This document shows positions 30,535 to 39,560 of a stretch of DNA of 39,560 nucleotides, piece by piece. The position numbers were made by a program, and so were the translations under genes. A model generated the notes under the pieces. It made no database searches and was not told the DNA's origin. It was given only the letters and a program-made list of their open reading frames with translations. The stretch lies in the IMG/VR virus record IMGVR_UViG_3300043827_000384, positions 1-39,560 of that record; one strand, 5' to 3'. The stretch is from a virus. The stretch's first letter is position 1. The number at the start of each line of letters is the position of its first letter.

Positions 30535-33500
30535 ATGCCACAAAATACTAATCTGAATATTAGCCCATATTATGATGATTTTGATCCAAGAAAAAATTAT
30601 AAAAAGGTACTTTTTAAACCAGGAGAGCCAATTCAGGCTAGGGAATTAACTACCTTACAATCAATACTTCAGGATCAAATTGAAAGTTTTGGTAAACATT
30701 TTTTCAAAGAAGGTTCCGTTGTCATTCCGGGATCATTGACTTATGATAACAATTACCATGCAGTAAAAATTGAATCCACATTTTTTGGAGTTCCCGTAGA
30801 ATTATACTATGAGCAATTAATTGGAAAACTTATTTTTGGAAAAACATCTGGAATAACAGCAAAGGTAATTAATGTTCTTTCATCAACTGATGATAGACCA
30901 ACTACACTTTATGTAAAATATCAAAAGTCTTCAAGTCAAGATTACTCATCTTCATTTTTTTCAGATGCTGAAAATTTAATTGTTTTGGATGATGTTGTAT
31001 ATGGAACTACAACAATTTCTTCCGGATCCGATTTTGCAACATGTATTCAATCAAATGCAACTTCAACAGGATCATCTTTTTCAATTTCTTCTGGAATTTT
31101 CTTTGTTCGAGGATTTTTTGTTGAAGTTTCCGATGAAACTTTAATTTTAGATGAATATACAAATACTCCATCCTATCGTGTAGGATTTTATATTGATGAG
31201 GAAATTATAGCTGCTGTAGAAGATGATTCGTTATATGATAATGCAGCAGGATTTTCAAATTATACTGCACCAGGAGCAGATAGATTTCAAATAAATTTAA
31301 GTTTAATCAAAAAAAATCTTGATGATTTTCAAGATGAAAATTTTATTGAACTTTTTCGAGTAAAAAATGGTGAAGTATCTAAAATTGTTAACAAAACAAT
31401 TTATAGTGAAATCTCAAAAGAATTAGCAAGAAGAACCTATGATGAAAGTGGCGATTATTATGTCAAGCAATTTGATATAAAATCGAAAGAATCTATTAAT
31501 AATCGTTATAATCGTTTTGGAATTTTCTTTCCTGAACAAAAAACGGATCAAGGAAATACTCCATCAAATGACTTAATGGAGATTCAAGTTGGTCCAGGAA
31601 AAGCATATGTTCATGGATTTGAATCCGAAATACAATCAAATCAATTTATAGACTTAGAAAAACCAAGAACAACTAAAAAAATTGAAGGTTCTTCTATTCC
31701 ATTTCAAGCAGGTAATTTATTATATGTAAATAACACGTATGGATCTCCTGGAATTGGATTGGGAACAACAGGATTTTTAGATTTACGCAATTCTAGACTT
31801 AATAAAAATTTATCAATTGAATCTGGACAATCTATAGGTAGAGCAAGAATCTATGATTATAGGATCAAAGATCTTCCATATTCAAATGCATCTTCATTAT
31901 TTGAAATTTATCTTTTTGACATTCAAACTGATGTTGAAATTATATTAAATAAAGCACTCACAATTTCATCACCTGCATTGATTGAAGGCAATAATTCAGG
32001 AGCAAGAGGATATATAAGATCAATTAATGGAGCAACTGTTACCTTGCATCAAACTGCAGGTAATTTTATAATTGATGAGCAAATTATTGTAAATGGTGTT
32101 TTAGATGGAAGAATTATAACCAGTGTAAGGCAGTTTGATATTTCTGATGTTCGTTCGATTCGTCAAGAAGTTGGTATACAAACATTTAGTGCTGATATTG
32201 TTTTAGATATTAAGAAAAACTTTTCTGGTCAATCATTTACAATTACTCCAACAAGTCCCGCAGGAGTTTCCACTGTAACCAGTAATAATAATAAATGGGC
32301 AATTGGAATTAACACTGGAGATATTTTTGCATATAATTCTTCAGGAATAAGTTCAACAATTTATAATAAAATTTTAACAATTTCAACAAATAATAATATA
32401 GTTACGTTAGGTCCAACTACAAGTGTGATTGGAGTTTCTCATGGTGCATTACCAGCAATAGGATCTTCGTCAATTACTATAAGTGGAGCTAAAATTGTTT
32501 CTGCAAAACTTTATAATGCAACTAATGGATTTTTATATTCAGAACTTCCAAATTCGAATATTGCTTCTGTTGATTTGACACGTTCTGATATTTTTATTCG
32601 AAAAAAATATGGTGGTAGATCAACCTCATCTATTGGAGAATTAACTCTTCCTTCTCTTTCCGGAACTGATTTTGTATATACTCCTTTTGAAAATGGAAGG
32701 TACATAATAACATATTCAAATGGAGATATAGAATCTTTATCTTCTGATAAATTTACTATTACGAATGGCGGAAAGGGAGCAACTATTTCTGGATGCAGTA
32801 AAGTTTCTCAAACAGATGTTTCAGTAATTACAACTCAACAAAAATCAAAAGTAACATCAAAAAATAAAAAATTAGTTCGAGCAGCTTCAATTATAGTAAC
32901 TGGATCAAAGTATAATCATTCTGGAATTTCTACTGGAATTTTAGATGGGTTATCTTATACTTCTGCATATGGCAAGAGAGTTCAAGATGATGAAATTTCT
33001 TTAGATGTTCCTGATGTAGTAAATGTTCATGCTATTTTTGAATCATCAACACCATCAAATCCAACAATTCCATCGTTGATTTTATCTTCATTGAATGGAC
33101 CAAATTCTAATGTAAGTGATATTTTTATTGGCGAAATTATTATTGGTAAATCTTCGGGAGCTTGTGCAATTGTAATTGATAAAACTGGAACAAATCAAAT
33201 TTTTATTGTAAATAAAAATAATTTTAGTTTCAAAGAAAATGAGACAATTTCTTTTCAGGAAAGTGGAATATCAGCAAATATTAATGTAATTAATCTTGGA
33301 GATCGAAATATTTTAGATAATTTTAGTTTTGATACTGGACAAAGATTAGAATATTATGACTTTGGAAGATTAATTCGAAAACAAAACTCAGCATCTCCTT
33401 CCAGAAGAATAAAAGTTTTTTATGATTATTATACTATTGATGGTAGTGATAATGGAGAACTTATAACAGCAAGTAGCTATATTCAATCAAACTTTGAATT

Positions 33501-36500
33501 CAATATTCCCTCATTTGATTCATATCGAAATACAGATGTAATTGATATAAGACCAAGAGTTTCTAATTATTCTGGCAATTTATCACCGTTTGAATTTCTT
33601 TCTAGAAATTTTGAAGGATCTGGGCAATCAACTCCAAATGTATTAGTTTCAAATGAAAATATTATTTTTGATTACGAATTTTATCTTGGTCGAATTGATA
33701 GATTATTTTTAAATGCAGATTCAAGTTTAACTATTAAAAAAGGAATACCTGCAGAATTTCCGGTAGAACCAGAATCAATTGATTTAAGTTTTGAATTAGC
33801 AAAAATTACTTCTAACCCATTCGTATACAATGCAGAAACTGATGTAAAAATTGAATTTAGAGGTAACAAACGTTATACGATGAATGATATTGGAAAACTT
33901 GAAACTCGCATTGAAAATTTAGAATATTATACCACACTTTCATTATTGGAAAAGGAAACTAAAAATCTTACAATTGAAGATCCAACAACCGGATTGAATA
34001 GATTTAAGTCTGGTTTTGTTGTAGACAATTTTAGTACATTTGATGTTGCTGATAAGACTTATCCAAAAATTAAGTATGAAATAAAAAATAATACTATGAT
34101 TCCCATCATAGATTATGACACCATAGATCTTGAAGTTGCTTTGAATCGTCCCGCAGGACTTGTAGATCCGACTGTTGATATTACATATTATGATGATCTA
34201 TCATCAAAGAATATTTCAAAAAAACAAAATATTGTCACACTATCTTATTCTGAAGTTGAACATTTTAAACAACCTTTTGCAAGTAGAGTTGTAAATGTAA
34301 ATCCATTTAATGTTGTTACTTGGCAAGGAAGAATGAATTTAAATCCATCTTCTGATGTTTGGGTCGAAAGAAGATTTAATACTGTAGATGGTGGGTGGGG
34401 AACTACCGAAGTTATTACAACAAACACTTCTATAAAAAATTTACGACCTCAAAATATTTCATTTGATGCAACTCGATTAAAACCAAGAACAAAATTTTAT
34501 TCATTCTTTGGTAGAAATGATATGTCTGACACTCAGACATATACAGTTCCAAAATTACTAGAAATTACTCCAATAAGAGGATCTTTTGTAATTGGAGAAA
34601 CTGTTATTGGTAGAGTTAATTCAAATCAAAATACAAATATTGTTCCTGAAATTAGATTTAGGTTATGTCAACCAAATCATAAGAGTGGTCCATATAATAG
34701 TCCAGTTTCAGTTTATAGTTCAAATCCATATTCAGATACTGTAGGACTTTCATCTCAATATAGTTCAACAACTACTGTTTTGAACATTGATACAAATAGT
34801 TTAAATATGAAATCTGATCAAAGATTTTTTGGATATGTTACAGTAGGAATGAGTTTAATTGGTGAAACCAGTGGAGCAGAAGCAACAGTAAAAGATATTA
34901 GATTAATTTCTGATGATAATGGTACTTTAATTGCAAGTATTAATATTCCAATATCTGGTCCGAAATTTGACAATGGAGTCAATACCGTCGAAGTTTCTTC
35001 TCAAAAAACAATATCAAATATTCCTGGAGAAATTACAAGTCAAGCTTCTGCCAATTTTGCATCACAAGGAACTCTAAGCACTCAAACAACGATTATAAGA
35101 AGATTACCTCCTCCACCACCTCTAACTGGTGGATCAGATCCTCTTGCTCAAAGTTTCTTTGTAACTGAAGATCCTGGAGTTTTTTATACCTCAGTCAGTA
35201 TTTTCTTCTATAGTAGAAGTTCTAGAATTCCAGTAAGTCTTGAAATTGTTACCGTTGAAAATGGATACCCAAGTCAAAATACAATATCCGGGTCAATTGT
35301 TACTCTAGATTCCACTCAAATTAAAACTTCAAACGATGCTTCAATACCAACAGAATTCATTTTCGAATCTCCAGTTTATTTGAGTGCTGGAGAATACGCA
35401 TTTGTTTTAAAAGCAGACACTGATGAATATAATGTTTGGATATCTAGAGTTGGTGAGGAAGATATTTCAACAGCAAGTCTTCCAGAACTTCAAAAAATTA
35501 TTATCAATAAACAACCATCATTAGGATCTTTATTTAAATCCCAAAATGCATCGACTTGGGTTTCTTCGGATCTTGAAGATTTAAAATATATTGCAAATAA
35601 AGCAAAATTTACAACCGATACCGGAACTCTAACCCTTTATAATCCATCATTATTATTATATGGAAATCGAAATCTTCTAAACAATAATCCAATTGAAGTT
35701 TTTCCAAAAAAAGTAACAATTGGTTTAAGTTCTGCAATTAATAATTCATTTGTGACAGTAGGAACTCAAATTCTTCAGAATAATACAACTGCTTCTGGAG
35801 TTATAGAAAGTCTTCGTGGTGCAGTTGGTCTTGCAAATACAGGATTATCAATTACAAATCCTGGTATTGGATATTCAAATGGAATTTTTACTAATGTTAA
35901 TTTCACAACTTTAAGTGGTATTGGATACAGTGCAGTTGGTATTGTAACAGTTTCATCTGGATTAATTGAATCAGTTTGTGTGACAAATGGTGGTATTGCA
36001 TATTCTGTTGGTGATACTCTTACTGCAAATTTGGGAAATAATACTCTTGGAAGAGATTTAATCTTTACAGTTGGAATTACTACAAATAATAATGCATTTA
36101 CACTCACAAATGTATCTGGTGATGAATTTAATACTTCAGATGAAATTAAATATGTTCCAGTTGCAGGAGTTGGAGTTGGTATTGGATCAACTTTAGTTGC
36201 AAGAGTTCCTACTTTAGTAATTCAAAATACAGATCAATATGATGGAAATCATTTTCGAGTTAATCATTATTCTCATGGACTACATGCTTCAAATAATTTA
36301 GTAACCATAGCAAATATTCAAGGTAATGTTGCTCCGACCAAGATATCAATTGGATATTCTGCAACTTCGATTGAAAATATAAGTGTTGCAAGTACTTCAA
36401 ATTTTAATTTCTTTGAGGGTTCTCAAGTAAGTGCGTCAAATCCAGGATTTGTCATAATTGGTGATGAAATTATTGCATATACTGGAGTAAATGGTTCTCA

Positions 36501-37536
36501 ACTTACAGGAATTACTACACGAGGAGTTGATGGAACATTAGCAAGAACTTATTTGCAAAATTGTTCAATTCAAAAATATGAATTAGCAGGAGTATCTTTA
36601 AGAAAAATTAATAAAACTCATAATTTGATAAATGTAAATCCAAATATTACTTCAAAAATTACATTAGATTCTTATTATGTGAAAATTAGTAGTTCAAATC
36701 CATTTTTATCACATGCTCATGGTGGTGGTGCAAATGTAAGAGCAACTAAGAATATTCAATTTGAAAAAATTAATTCTTATATTTCTCTATTGAATCCAAA
36801 AGGATCATCATTATCATCTCAAATTCGAACTACTTCTGCAACAAGCATTGATGGATCTGAATTATCATTTCAAAACAAAGGATGGAGTAATTTATCACTC
36901 AATGGTATAACTAATTTTGATAGTCCAAGACTTATTGCATCTCAAGTAAACGAGAATTCTAAAATTTCGGAAAATTTAAACAAATCACTGGAAGTGCAAA
37001 TTAATTTGAATACCACAAATGAAAATATTTCACCAAGAATTGATCTTTCAGAATGCTCACTAGTCACATCAACAAACCGAATAAATAATCCAATTTTAAA
37101 TTATTCTTTAGATAATCGTGTAAATTCAATTACGAATGATCCACATGAAATGGCATATGTTACAAGTATTATAAAATTAGAAAATCCGGCATCTTCTTTA
37201 AAGGTATTATTTTCAGCATATAGATCAAGTTATTCCGACATTCGAGTTCTTTATAGATTATTCAGAAAAGATAATTCTGATATTGATAAAGTATTTGAAT
37301 TATTCCCTGGATATGATAATTTAGATATTAATAAAAATATCATTAATTCAAGTTTAAATAATGGAAAATCTGATGTTCAAATATCTGCAAGTAGTGCCGA
37401 TCAATTTTTAGATTATACTTTTACTGCAGATAATCTTCCTCAATTTACGGCATTTCAAATTAAAGTAGTTTCAAACACAACAAATCAAGCATTTCCAGTA
37501 AATATAAAAGATTTTAGAACGATTGCACTTGCCTGA
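30535..37536 (+). CDS. Giant structural protein with DUF4815-type N-terminus
   Basis: A 2333-aa protein starting four bases after gp8. The N-terminus (NISPYYDDFDPRKNYKKVLF, then KPGEPIQARELTTLQSILQD) is the DUF4815 signature of cyanophage and other phage tail proteins. The C-terminus (FSAYRSSYSDIRVLYRLFRK...ELFPGY and FQIKVVSNTTNQAFPVNIKD) is also typical of that family. Between these lie beta-rich repeats, including ESVCVTNGGIAYSVGDTL, and a Pro-rich hinge (RRLPPPPPLTGGSDPLAQSF, about residue 1520). The position after gp8 matches gp9/gp10, which attach the long and short fibres, so a role as fibre socket or baseplate arm is likely. Its size is notable. Confidence 0.8.
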   Translation: MPQNTNLNISPYYDDFDPRKNYKKVLFKPGEPIQARELTTLQSILQDQIESFGKHFFKEGSVVIPGSLTYDNNYHAVKIESTFFGVPVELYYEQLIGKLIFGKTSGITAKVINVLSSTDDRPTTLYVKYQKSSSQDYSSSFFSDAENLIVLDDVVYGTTTISSGSDFATCIQSNATSTGSSFSISSGIFFVRGFFVEVSDETLILDEYTNTPSYRVGFYIDEEIIAAVEDDSLYDNAAGFSNYTAPGADRFQINLSLIKKNLDDFQDENFIELFRVKNGEVSKIVNKTIYSEISKELARRTYDESGDYYVKQFDIKSKESINNRYNRFGIFFPEQKTDQGNTPSNDLMEIQVGPGKAYVHGFESEIQSNQFIDLEKPRTTKKIEGSSIPFQAGNLLYVNNTYGSPGIGLGTTGFLDLRNSRLNKNLSIESGQSIGRARIYDYRIKDLPYSNASSLFEIYLFDIQTDVEIILNKALTISSPALIEGNNSGARGYIRSINGATVTLHQTAGNFIIDEQIIVNGVLDGRIITSVRQFDISDVRSIRQEVGIQTFSADIVLDIKKNFSGQSFTITPTSPAGVSTVTSNNNKWAIGINTGDIFAYNSSGISSTIYNKILTISTNNNIVTLGPTTSVIGVSHGALPAIGSSSITISGAKIVSAKLYNATNGFLYSELPNSNIASVDLTRSDIFIRKKYGGRSTSSIGELTLPSLSGTDFVYTPFENGRYIITYSNGDIESLSSDKFTITNGGKGATISGCSKVSQTDVSVITTQQKSKVTSKNKKLVRAASIIVTGSKYNHSGISTGILDGLSYTSAYGKRVQDDEISLDVPDVVNVHAIFESSTPSNPTIPSLILSSLNGPNSNVSDIFIGEIIIGKSSGACAIVIDKTGTNQIFIVNKNNFSFKENETISFQESGISANINVINLGDRNILDNFSFDTGQRLEYYDFGRLIRKQNSASPSRRIKVFYDYYTIDGSDNGELITASSYIQSNFEFNIPSFDSYRNTDVIDIRPRVSNYSGNLSPFEFLSRNFEGSGQSTPNVLVSNENIIFDYEFYLGRIDRLFLNADSSLTIKKGIPAEFPVEPESIDLSFELAKITSNPFVYNAETDVKIEFRGNKRYTMNDIGKLETRIENLEYYTTLSLLEKETKNLTIEDPTTGLNRFKSGFVVDNFSTFDVADKTYPKIKYEIKNNTMIPIIDYDTIDLEVALNRPAGLVDPTVDITYYDDLSSKNISKKQNIVTLSYSEVEHFKQPFASRVVNVNPFNVVTWQGRMNLNPSSDVWVERRFNTVDGGWGTTEVITTNTSIKNLRPQNISFDATRLKPRTKFYSFFGRNDMSDTQTYTVPKLLEITPIRGSFVIGETVIGRVNSNQNTNIVPEIRFRLCQPNHKSGPYNSPVSVYSSNPYSDTVGLSSQYSSTTTVLNIDTNSLNMKSDQRFFGYVTVGMSLIGETSGAEATVKDIRLISDDNGTLIASINIPISGPKFDNGVNTVEVSSQKTISNIPGEITSQASANFASQGTLSTQTTIIRRLPPPPPLTGGSDPLAQSFFVTEDPGVFYTSVSIFFYSRSSRIPVSLEIVTVENGYPSQNTISGSIVTLDSTQIKTSNDASIPTEFIFESPVYLSAGEYAFVLKADTDEYNVWISRVGEEDISTASLPELQKIIINKQPSLGSLFKSQNASTWVSSDLEDLKYIANKAKFTTDTGTLTLYNPSLLLYGNRNLLNNNPIEVFPKKVTIGLSSAINNSFVTVGTQILQNNTTASGVIESLRGAVGLANTGLSITNPGIGYSNGIFTNVNFTTLSGIGYSAVGIVTVSSGLIESVCVTNGGIAYSVGDTLTANLGNNTLGRDLIFTVGITTNNNAFTLTNVSGDEFNTSDEIKYVPVAGVGVGIGSTLVARVPTLVIQNTDQYDGNHFRVNHYSHGLHASNNLVTIANIQGNVAPTKISIGYSATSIENISVASTSNFNFFEGSQVSASNPGFVIIGDEIIAYTGVNGSQLTGITTRGVDGTLARTYLQNCSIQKYELAGVSLRKINKTHNLINVNPNITSKITLDSYYVKISSSNPFLSHAHGGGANVRATKNIQFEKINSYISLLNPKGSSLSSQIRTTSATSIDGSELSFQNKGWSNLSLNGITNFDSPRLIASQVNENSKISENLNKSLEVQINLNTTNENISPRIDLSECSLVTSTNRINNPILNYSLDNRVNSITNDPHEMAYVTSIIKLENPASSLKVLFSAYRSSYSDIRVLYRLFRKDNSDIDKVFELFPGYDNLDINKNIINSSLNNGKSDVQISASSADQFLDYTFTADNLPQFTAFQIKVVSNTTNQAFPVNIKDFRTIALA

Positions 37537-37739
37537 TGAGAAGATATAAAGTTAAAGGACATTCAAATCTTGAAAGAGATATGAAAACAAATGCAATAAT
37601 TGATACAGATCAAATTGCATTTAATAAGTATATAAATGATCGAAATTCAAGATTAAAACAATTTAATGAAATTGAAAATCTTAAAAATGAAATTGAATTA
37701 CTGAAATCACTTATAAAAAATATTCAAAATGGAAACTAA
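37536..37739 (+). CDS. Small basic coiled-coil protein, 67 aa
   Basis: The ATG overlaps the previous stop as TGATG. It begins MRRYKVKGHSNLERDMKTNA, and residues 40-63 form a coiled coil (FNEIENLKNEIELLKSLIKN). I recall RRYKV-x-GHSNL-x-RD as a conserved start of a small structural-region protein in T4-like cyanophages, near gp3/gp4-like or fibre genes. It overlaps the next gene by 11 bp. Confidence 0.7.
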   Translation: MRRYKVKGHSNLERDMKTNAIIDTDQIAFNKYINDRNSRLKQFNEIENLKNEIELLKSLIKNIQNGN

Positions 37740-37944
37740 ATCTTGTATTAAATGTGGAGCATTTTTTGTTGATGGAAAACATTTTTGGACAGGAACAAAT
37801 AAACCTGGAAATACTTTAGATTTAGCTGGTTTAGTTTGTAATAAATTTGGAAACGAAAATTGTATTAATCCCGATAGAGGAAAGATTGGTGGTGATACTT
37901 GGGAAAAGAGGTGTTCTTTTATTGACAATCAAGAAGAACAATAA
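37729..37944 (+). CDS. Small cysteine-rich protein, 71 aa
   Basis: ATG 37729, inside the end of the previous gene. A CxxC pair (SCIKCGAF, C6/C9), then C37, C45 and C62 could bind zinc. The segments LDLAGLVCNKFGNENCINPD and GGDTWEKRC match from memory a small conserved protein found in T4-like cyanophages. The role is unknown. It may be a structural accessory or a zinc-stabilised regulator. Confidence 0.65.
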   Translation: METKSCIKCGAFFVDGKHFWTGTNKPGNTLDLAGLVCNKFGNENCINPDRGKIGGDTWEKRCSFIDNQEEQ

Positions 37945-37947
37945 ATA
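37942..37947 (+). promoter_or_regulatory. Late promoter element beginning with the stop codon
   Basis: CAATAAATAATTG: TAAATA overlaps the stop of the Cys-rich gene, 21 bp before the ATG at 37968. Confidence 0.5.
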
Positions 37948-37967
37948 ATTGTAAATGCTAAAGTTGG

Positions 37968-38306
37968 ATGGCAGTACCAACCGTAAATCTGGTCATAGAG
38001 CAAGATGCTGACTTTTCTACTACTTTTAGTTTGAAAAGAACAGATGGTAGCCCATTGGATTTGACAAATTATAATATAATTTCAAAAATGAGAAAATGGA
38101 GCGAGTCGGAAGGTTTTGTAAGTTTTGCCACTACATATAATGCAAATCCTACTCAAGGGAAATTAACTATTTCATTAAATTCAAATCAAACAGGAATCAT
38201 TACTGCTGGTAGATATAATTATGATATTTTAATTACAAATACAACAAATAATATTACTACCAAATCAATTACGGGGCAAGTAATAGTAAATAGCACGGTA
38301 TCATAA
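37968..38306 (+). CDS. Virion structural protein, beta-sandwich, 112 aa
   Basis: Begins MAVPTVNLVIEQDADFSTTF. The alternating beta pattern (FSLKRTDGSPLDLTNYNIIS, then KLTISLNSNQTGIITAGRYN, YDILITN, and a closing VIVNSTVS) is an Ig-like beta-sandwich common in small phage tail and fibre-linked proteins. The stop overlaps the next start as TAATG. It probably acts with the fibre gene at 38761, for example as an adaptor. Confidence 0.7.
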   Translation: MAVPTVNLVIEQDADFSTTFSLKRTDGSPLDLTNYNIISKMRKWSESEGFVSFATTYNANPTQGKLTISLNSNQTGIITAGRYNYDILITNTTNNITTKSITGQVIVNSTVS

Positions 38307-38698
38307 TGGCAGATGATATTACAATTATTACCTCAGGATCAAATTCAAATATATTAGTATCCATATCAAACAATACTGCGGATCCAGATATTGGTGTTGG
38401 AATAGATCGTTTAGTAACTTCATCTACAAATGGAGGAAAAGGAGTGGATAAACTTTCAGATCTTTTGGATGTTGATGCTTCGAATATTGGAGAAGGAACT
38501 AATAAATATGTTTTATCTTATGATTCTTCTACTGGAAAATATAAATTTATCAATCCAGATCAAGTATTAGATGCTTCGGCTGGAGTTTCTACGGATTCAA
38601 CACCAGATCCAAATCCACAAGGAATGAGTACTCAAACTTTAGATTATTTGGATGTAGCACTTGACAATCGAATTGATTTGGATGGTGGAGAATTTTAA
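38306..38698 (+). CDS. Virion structural protein, 130 aa
   Basis: Starts MADDITIITSGSNSNILVSI. A central segment KLSDLLDVDASNIGEGTNKY followed by VLSYDSSTGKYKF is a motif seen in many phage fibre proteins (LSDL-x-DVD...YDSSTGKW). The C-terminus ends LDVALDNRIDLDGGEF. A cyanophage counterpart upstream of the fibre gene is recalled. It is probably a fibre-proximal adaptor or short fibre component. Confidence 0.7.
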   Translation: MADDITIITSGSNSNILVSISNNTADPDIGVGIDRLVTSSTNGGKGVDKLSDLLDVDASNIGEGTNKYVLSYDSSTGKYKFINPDQVLDASAGVSTDSTPDPNPQGMSTQTLDYLDVALDNRIDLDGGEF

Positions 38699-38760
38699 TT
38701 GGATAATGTTATATATTGAAAATTACTAAATATTTTTGAACTAGGTTTTAAGTTATCAAT

Positions 38761-39560
38761 ATGGGTGCTCCAGTAATTCAGTTTAAAAGAGGTCTGTTCC
38801 AAAATCTTCCGGCACTTCGTGCCGGTGAACCTGGATTTACAACAGACAAGTATGATTTGTATATTGGCATTAATTCAACATCAGAAGGAAATAAGTTTTT
38901 TGGTTCTCATAGATATTGGTCAAAGGAAACTTCTACACAAGGTTCTGCAGTAAATCTTGTCGAAGGTACATCGAATGGTTCAGATTATATTTCATTAAAA
39001 TCTCCAAATAGTTTATCTGGAATACAGACATATACTTTTCCTGGAACTGCTCCAAGTCCAGCAGCAGGAGAACAATATTTTCTATTATCGGATAATAATG
39101 GCAATCTTTCTTGGACTAGAGTTGTCAGCGATCTTTATATTGCAGGAGATCAAGGAACAGATACAATCAGCACCGGGCAAACAGTATATTATAGTGGGCA
39201 AGACGGTGTTCGTACCGTAGTTGGTGATAATCAAGTATTTATTGGATTATCAACAAATGCAGTTGATATTCGAAAATTAAATATTTCTGGTGGTTCTGAA
39301 ACGACATCTTTACAAAATACTGATCTGTTTATTGTAGATGATGGTGCAAATGGAACAAATAATAAAATTACTGCTGAAAATATCAAAACATATGTTTTAG
39401 GTGGCGGAGCTGGTGCTAACTTTGAAAATTTACATGTATCTGGAATTGCAACAGCATATTATGTTGATGCAACTCAACTAAAAGTTTCTGGAATTACAAC
39501 ATTAACTCAATTACAAGCAACCACAGTAAATTCTACAGGAATCATAACAGCATCAAACTT
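38761..39560 (+). CDS. Tail fibre protein N-terminus (Mtd_N-like), 3' truncated
   Basis: ATG 38761; the frame is open to the right edge (266 codons). The start GAPVIQFKRGLFQNLPALRA, then GEPGFTTDKYDLYIG, is the Mtd_N-type domain that anchors phage fibres and receptor-binding proteins to the baseplate. Later come repeats such as VSGIATAYYVDATQLKVSGI and TTLTQLQATTVNSTGIITAS, the beginning of the shaft. The receptor-binding end lies outside. The 62-bp gap before it contains CTAAATATT, a possible late promoter. A GC-rich hairpin (38809-38825) lies within the LPALRAGEPG codons. Confidence 0.85.
   Translation, partial: MGAPVIQFKRGLFQNLPALRAGEPGFTTDKYDLYIGINSTSEGNKFFGSHRYWSKETSTQGSAVNLVEGTSNGSDYISLKSPNSLSGIQTYTFPGTAPSPAAGEQYFLLSDNNGNLSWTRVVSDLYIAGDQGTDTISTGQTVYYSGQDGVRTVVGDNQVFIGLSTNAVDIRKLNISGGSETTSLQNTDLFIVDDGANGTNNKITAENIKTYVLGGGAGANFENLHVSGIATAYYVDATQLKVSGITTLTQLQATTVNSTGIITASN

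Noticed and set aside
35775-36107. Minus-strand frame of 110 aa
   Set aside because: Lies entirely antisense to the DUF4815-type gene; no start signal and no neighbours on that strand.
1-39560. tRNA genes, integrase or lysogeny genes, photosynthesis genes
   Set aside because: None seen by eye. No cloverleaf with a TTCGA-type T-arm was noticed, though no scan could be run. The gene content is that of a lytic phage.

Overview
The window is a stretch of a T4-like myovirus genome (Caudoviricetes), most likely a cyanophage or a close relative. The evidence is a baseplate gene block in T4-like order (gp25, gp6, a giant protein at the gp7 position, gp8, a giant DUF4815-type protein, then tail-fibre genes), T4-type late promoters (TATAAATA / TAAATA), and many 40-150 aa genes that resemble, from memory and without a database search, the small conserved genes of marine cyanophages. 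The sequence is very AT-rich, and every gene I accept lies on the + strand. I see no tRNA, rRNA, CRISPR array or integrase. The host call is an inference.

Layout. (1) 1-4034: a truncated gene, then a packed run of small genes with ATGA or TAATG stop/start overlaps, ending in a candidate type II restriction-modification pair (PD-(D/E)XK nuclease 2773-3294, beta-class amino-methyltransferase 3291-4034). (2) 4035-8254: small, probably early or middle genes, punctuated by hairpin-plus-promoter cassettes. One cassette of 72 bp is duplicated around a HicA-like gene. A short GC-rich island at about 7430-7760 differs sharply in composition and codon use. (3) 8255-9241: about 1 kb without a convincing gene but full of repeats: a 23/24-bp tandem array whose units each read as a 7-codon mini-ORF, a perfect 24-bp inverted repeat, a 49-bp duplication, a 55-bp AT-rich duplication, and five C6/G6/G7 runs. 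It looks like a replication or regulatory hub, or a recombination hotspot. (4) 9157-13517: an accessory cassette: remnant of an SGNH gene, HNH endonuclease, radical SAM/twitch enzyme, three tandem SGNH-hydrolase paralogues, two tiny genes, and a 2OG-Fe(II) oxygenase. Most are joined by 1-4 bp stop/start overlaps. A decamer array (11 x 10 bp) closes it and starts inside the oxygenase stop codon. (5) 13598-14560: remnant of a gene C-terminus, a near-consensus sigma70 promoter with two abutting 14-bp palindromes at the predicted transcription start, a GT-A glycosyltransferase and a terminator. (6) 14575-39560: four small genes and then the late structural region.

How the parts may work together. 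The structural block builds the baseplate wedge and its appendages, and two of its proteins are exceptionally large (2736 and 2333 aa). Several late promoters begin with the stop codon of the preceding gene. The radical SAM, SGNH, oxygenase and glycosyltransferase genes beside it form a plausible pathway for modifying a glycan, peptide or virion component. Its substrate cannot be read from the sequence, and it is the best candidate here for an undescribed system. The restriction-modification pair and the lone HicA-like gene may serve competition with other phages or control of the host.
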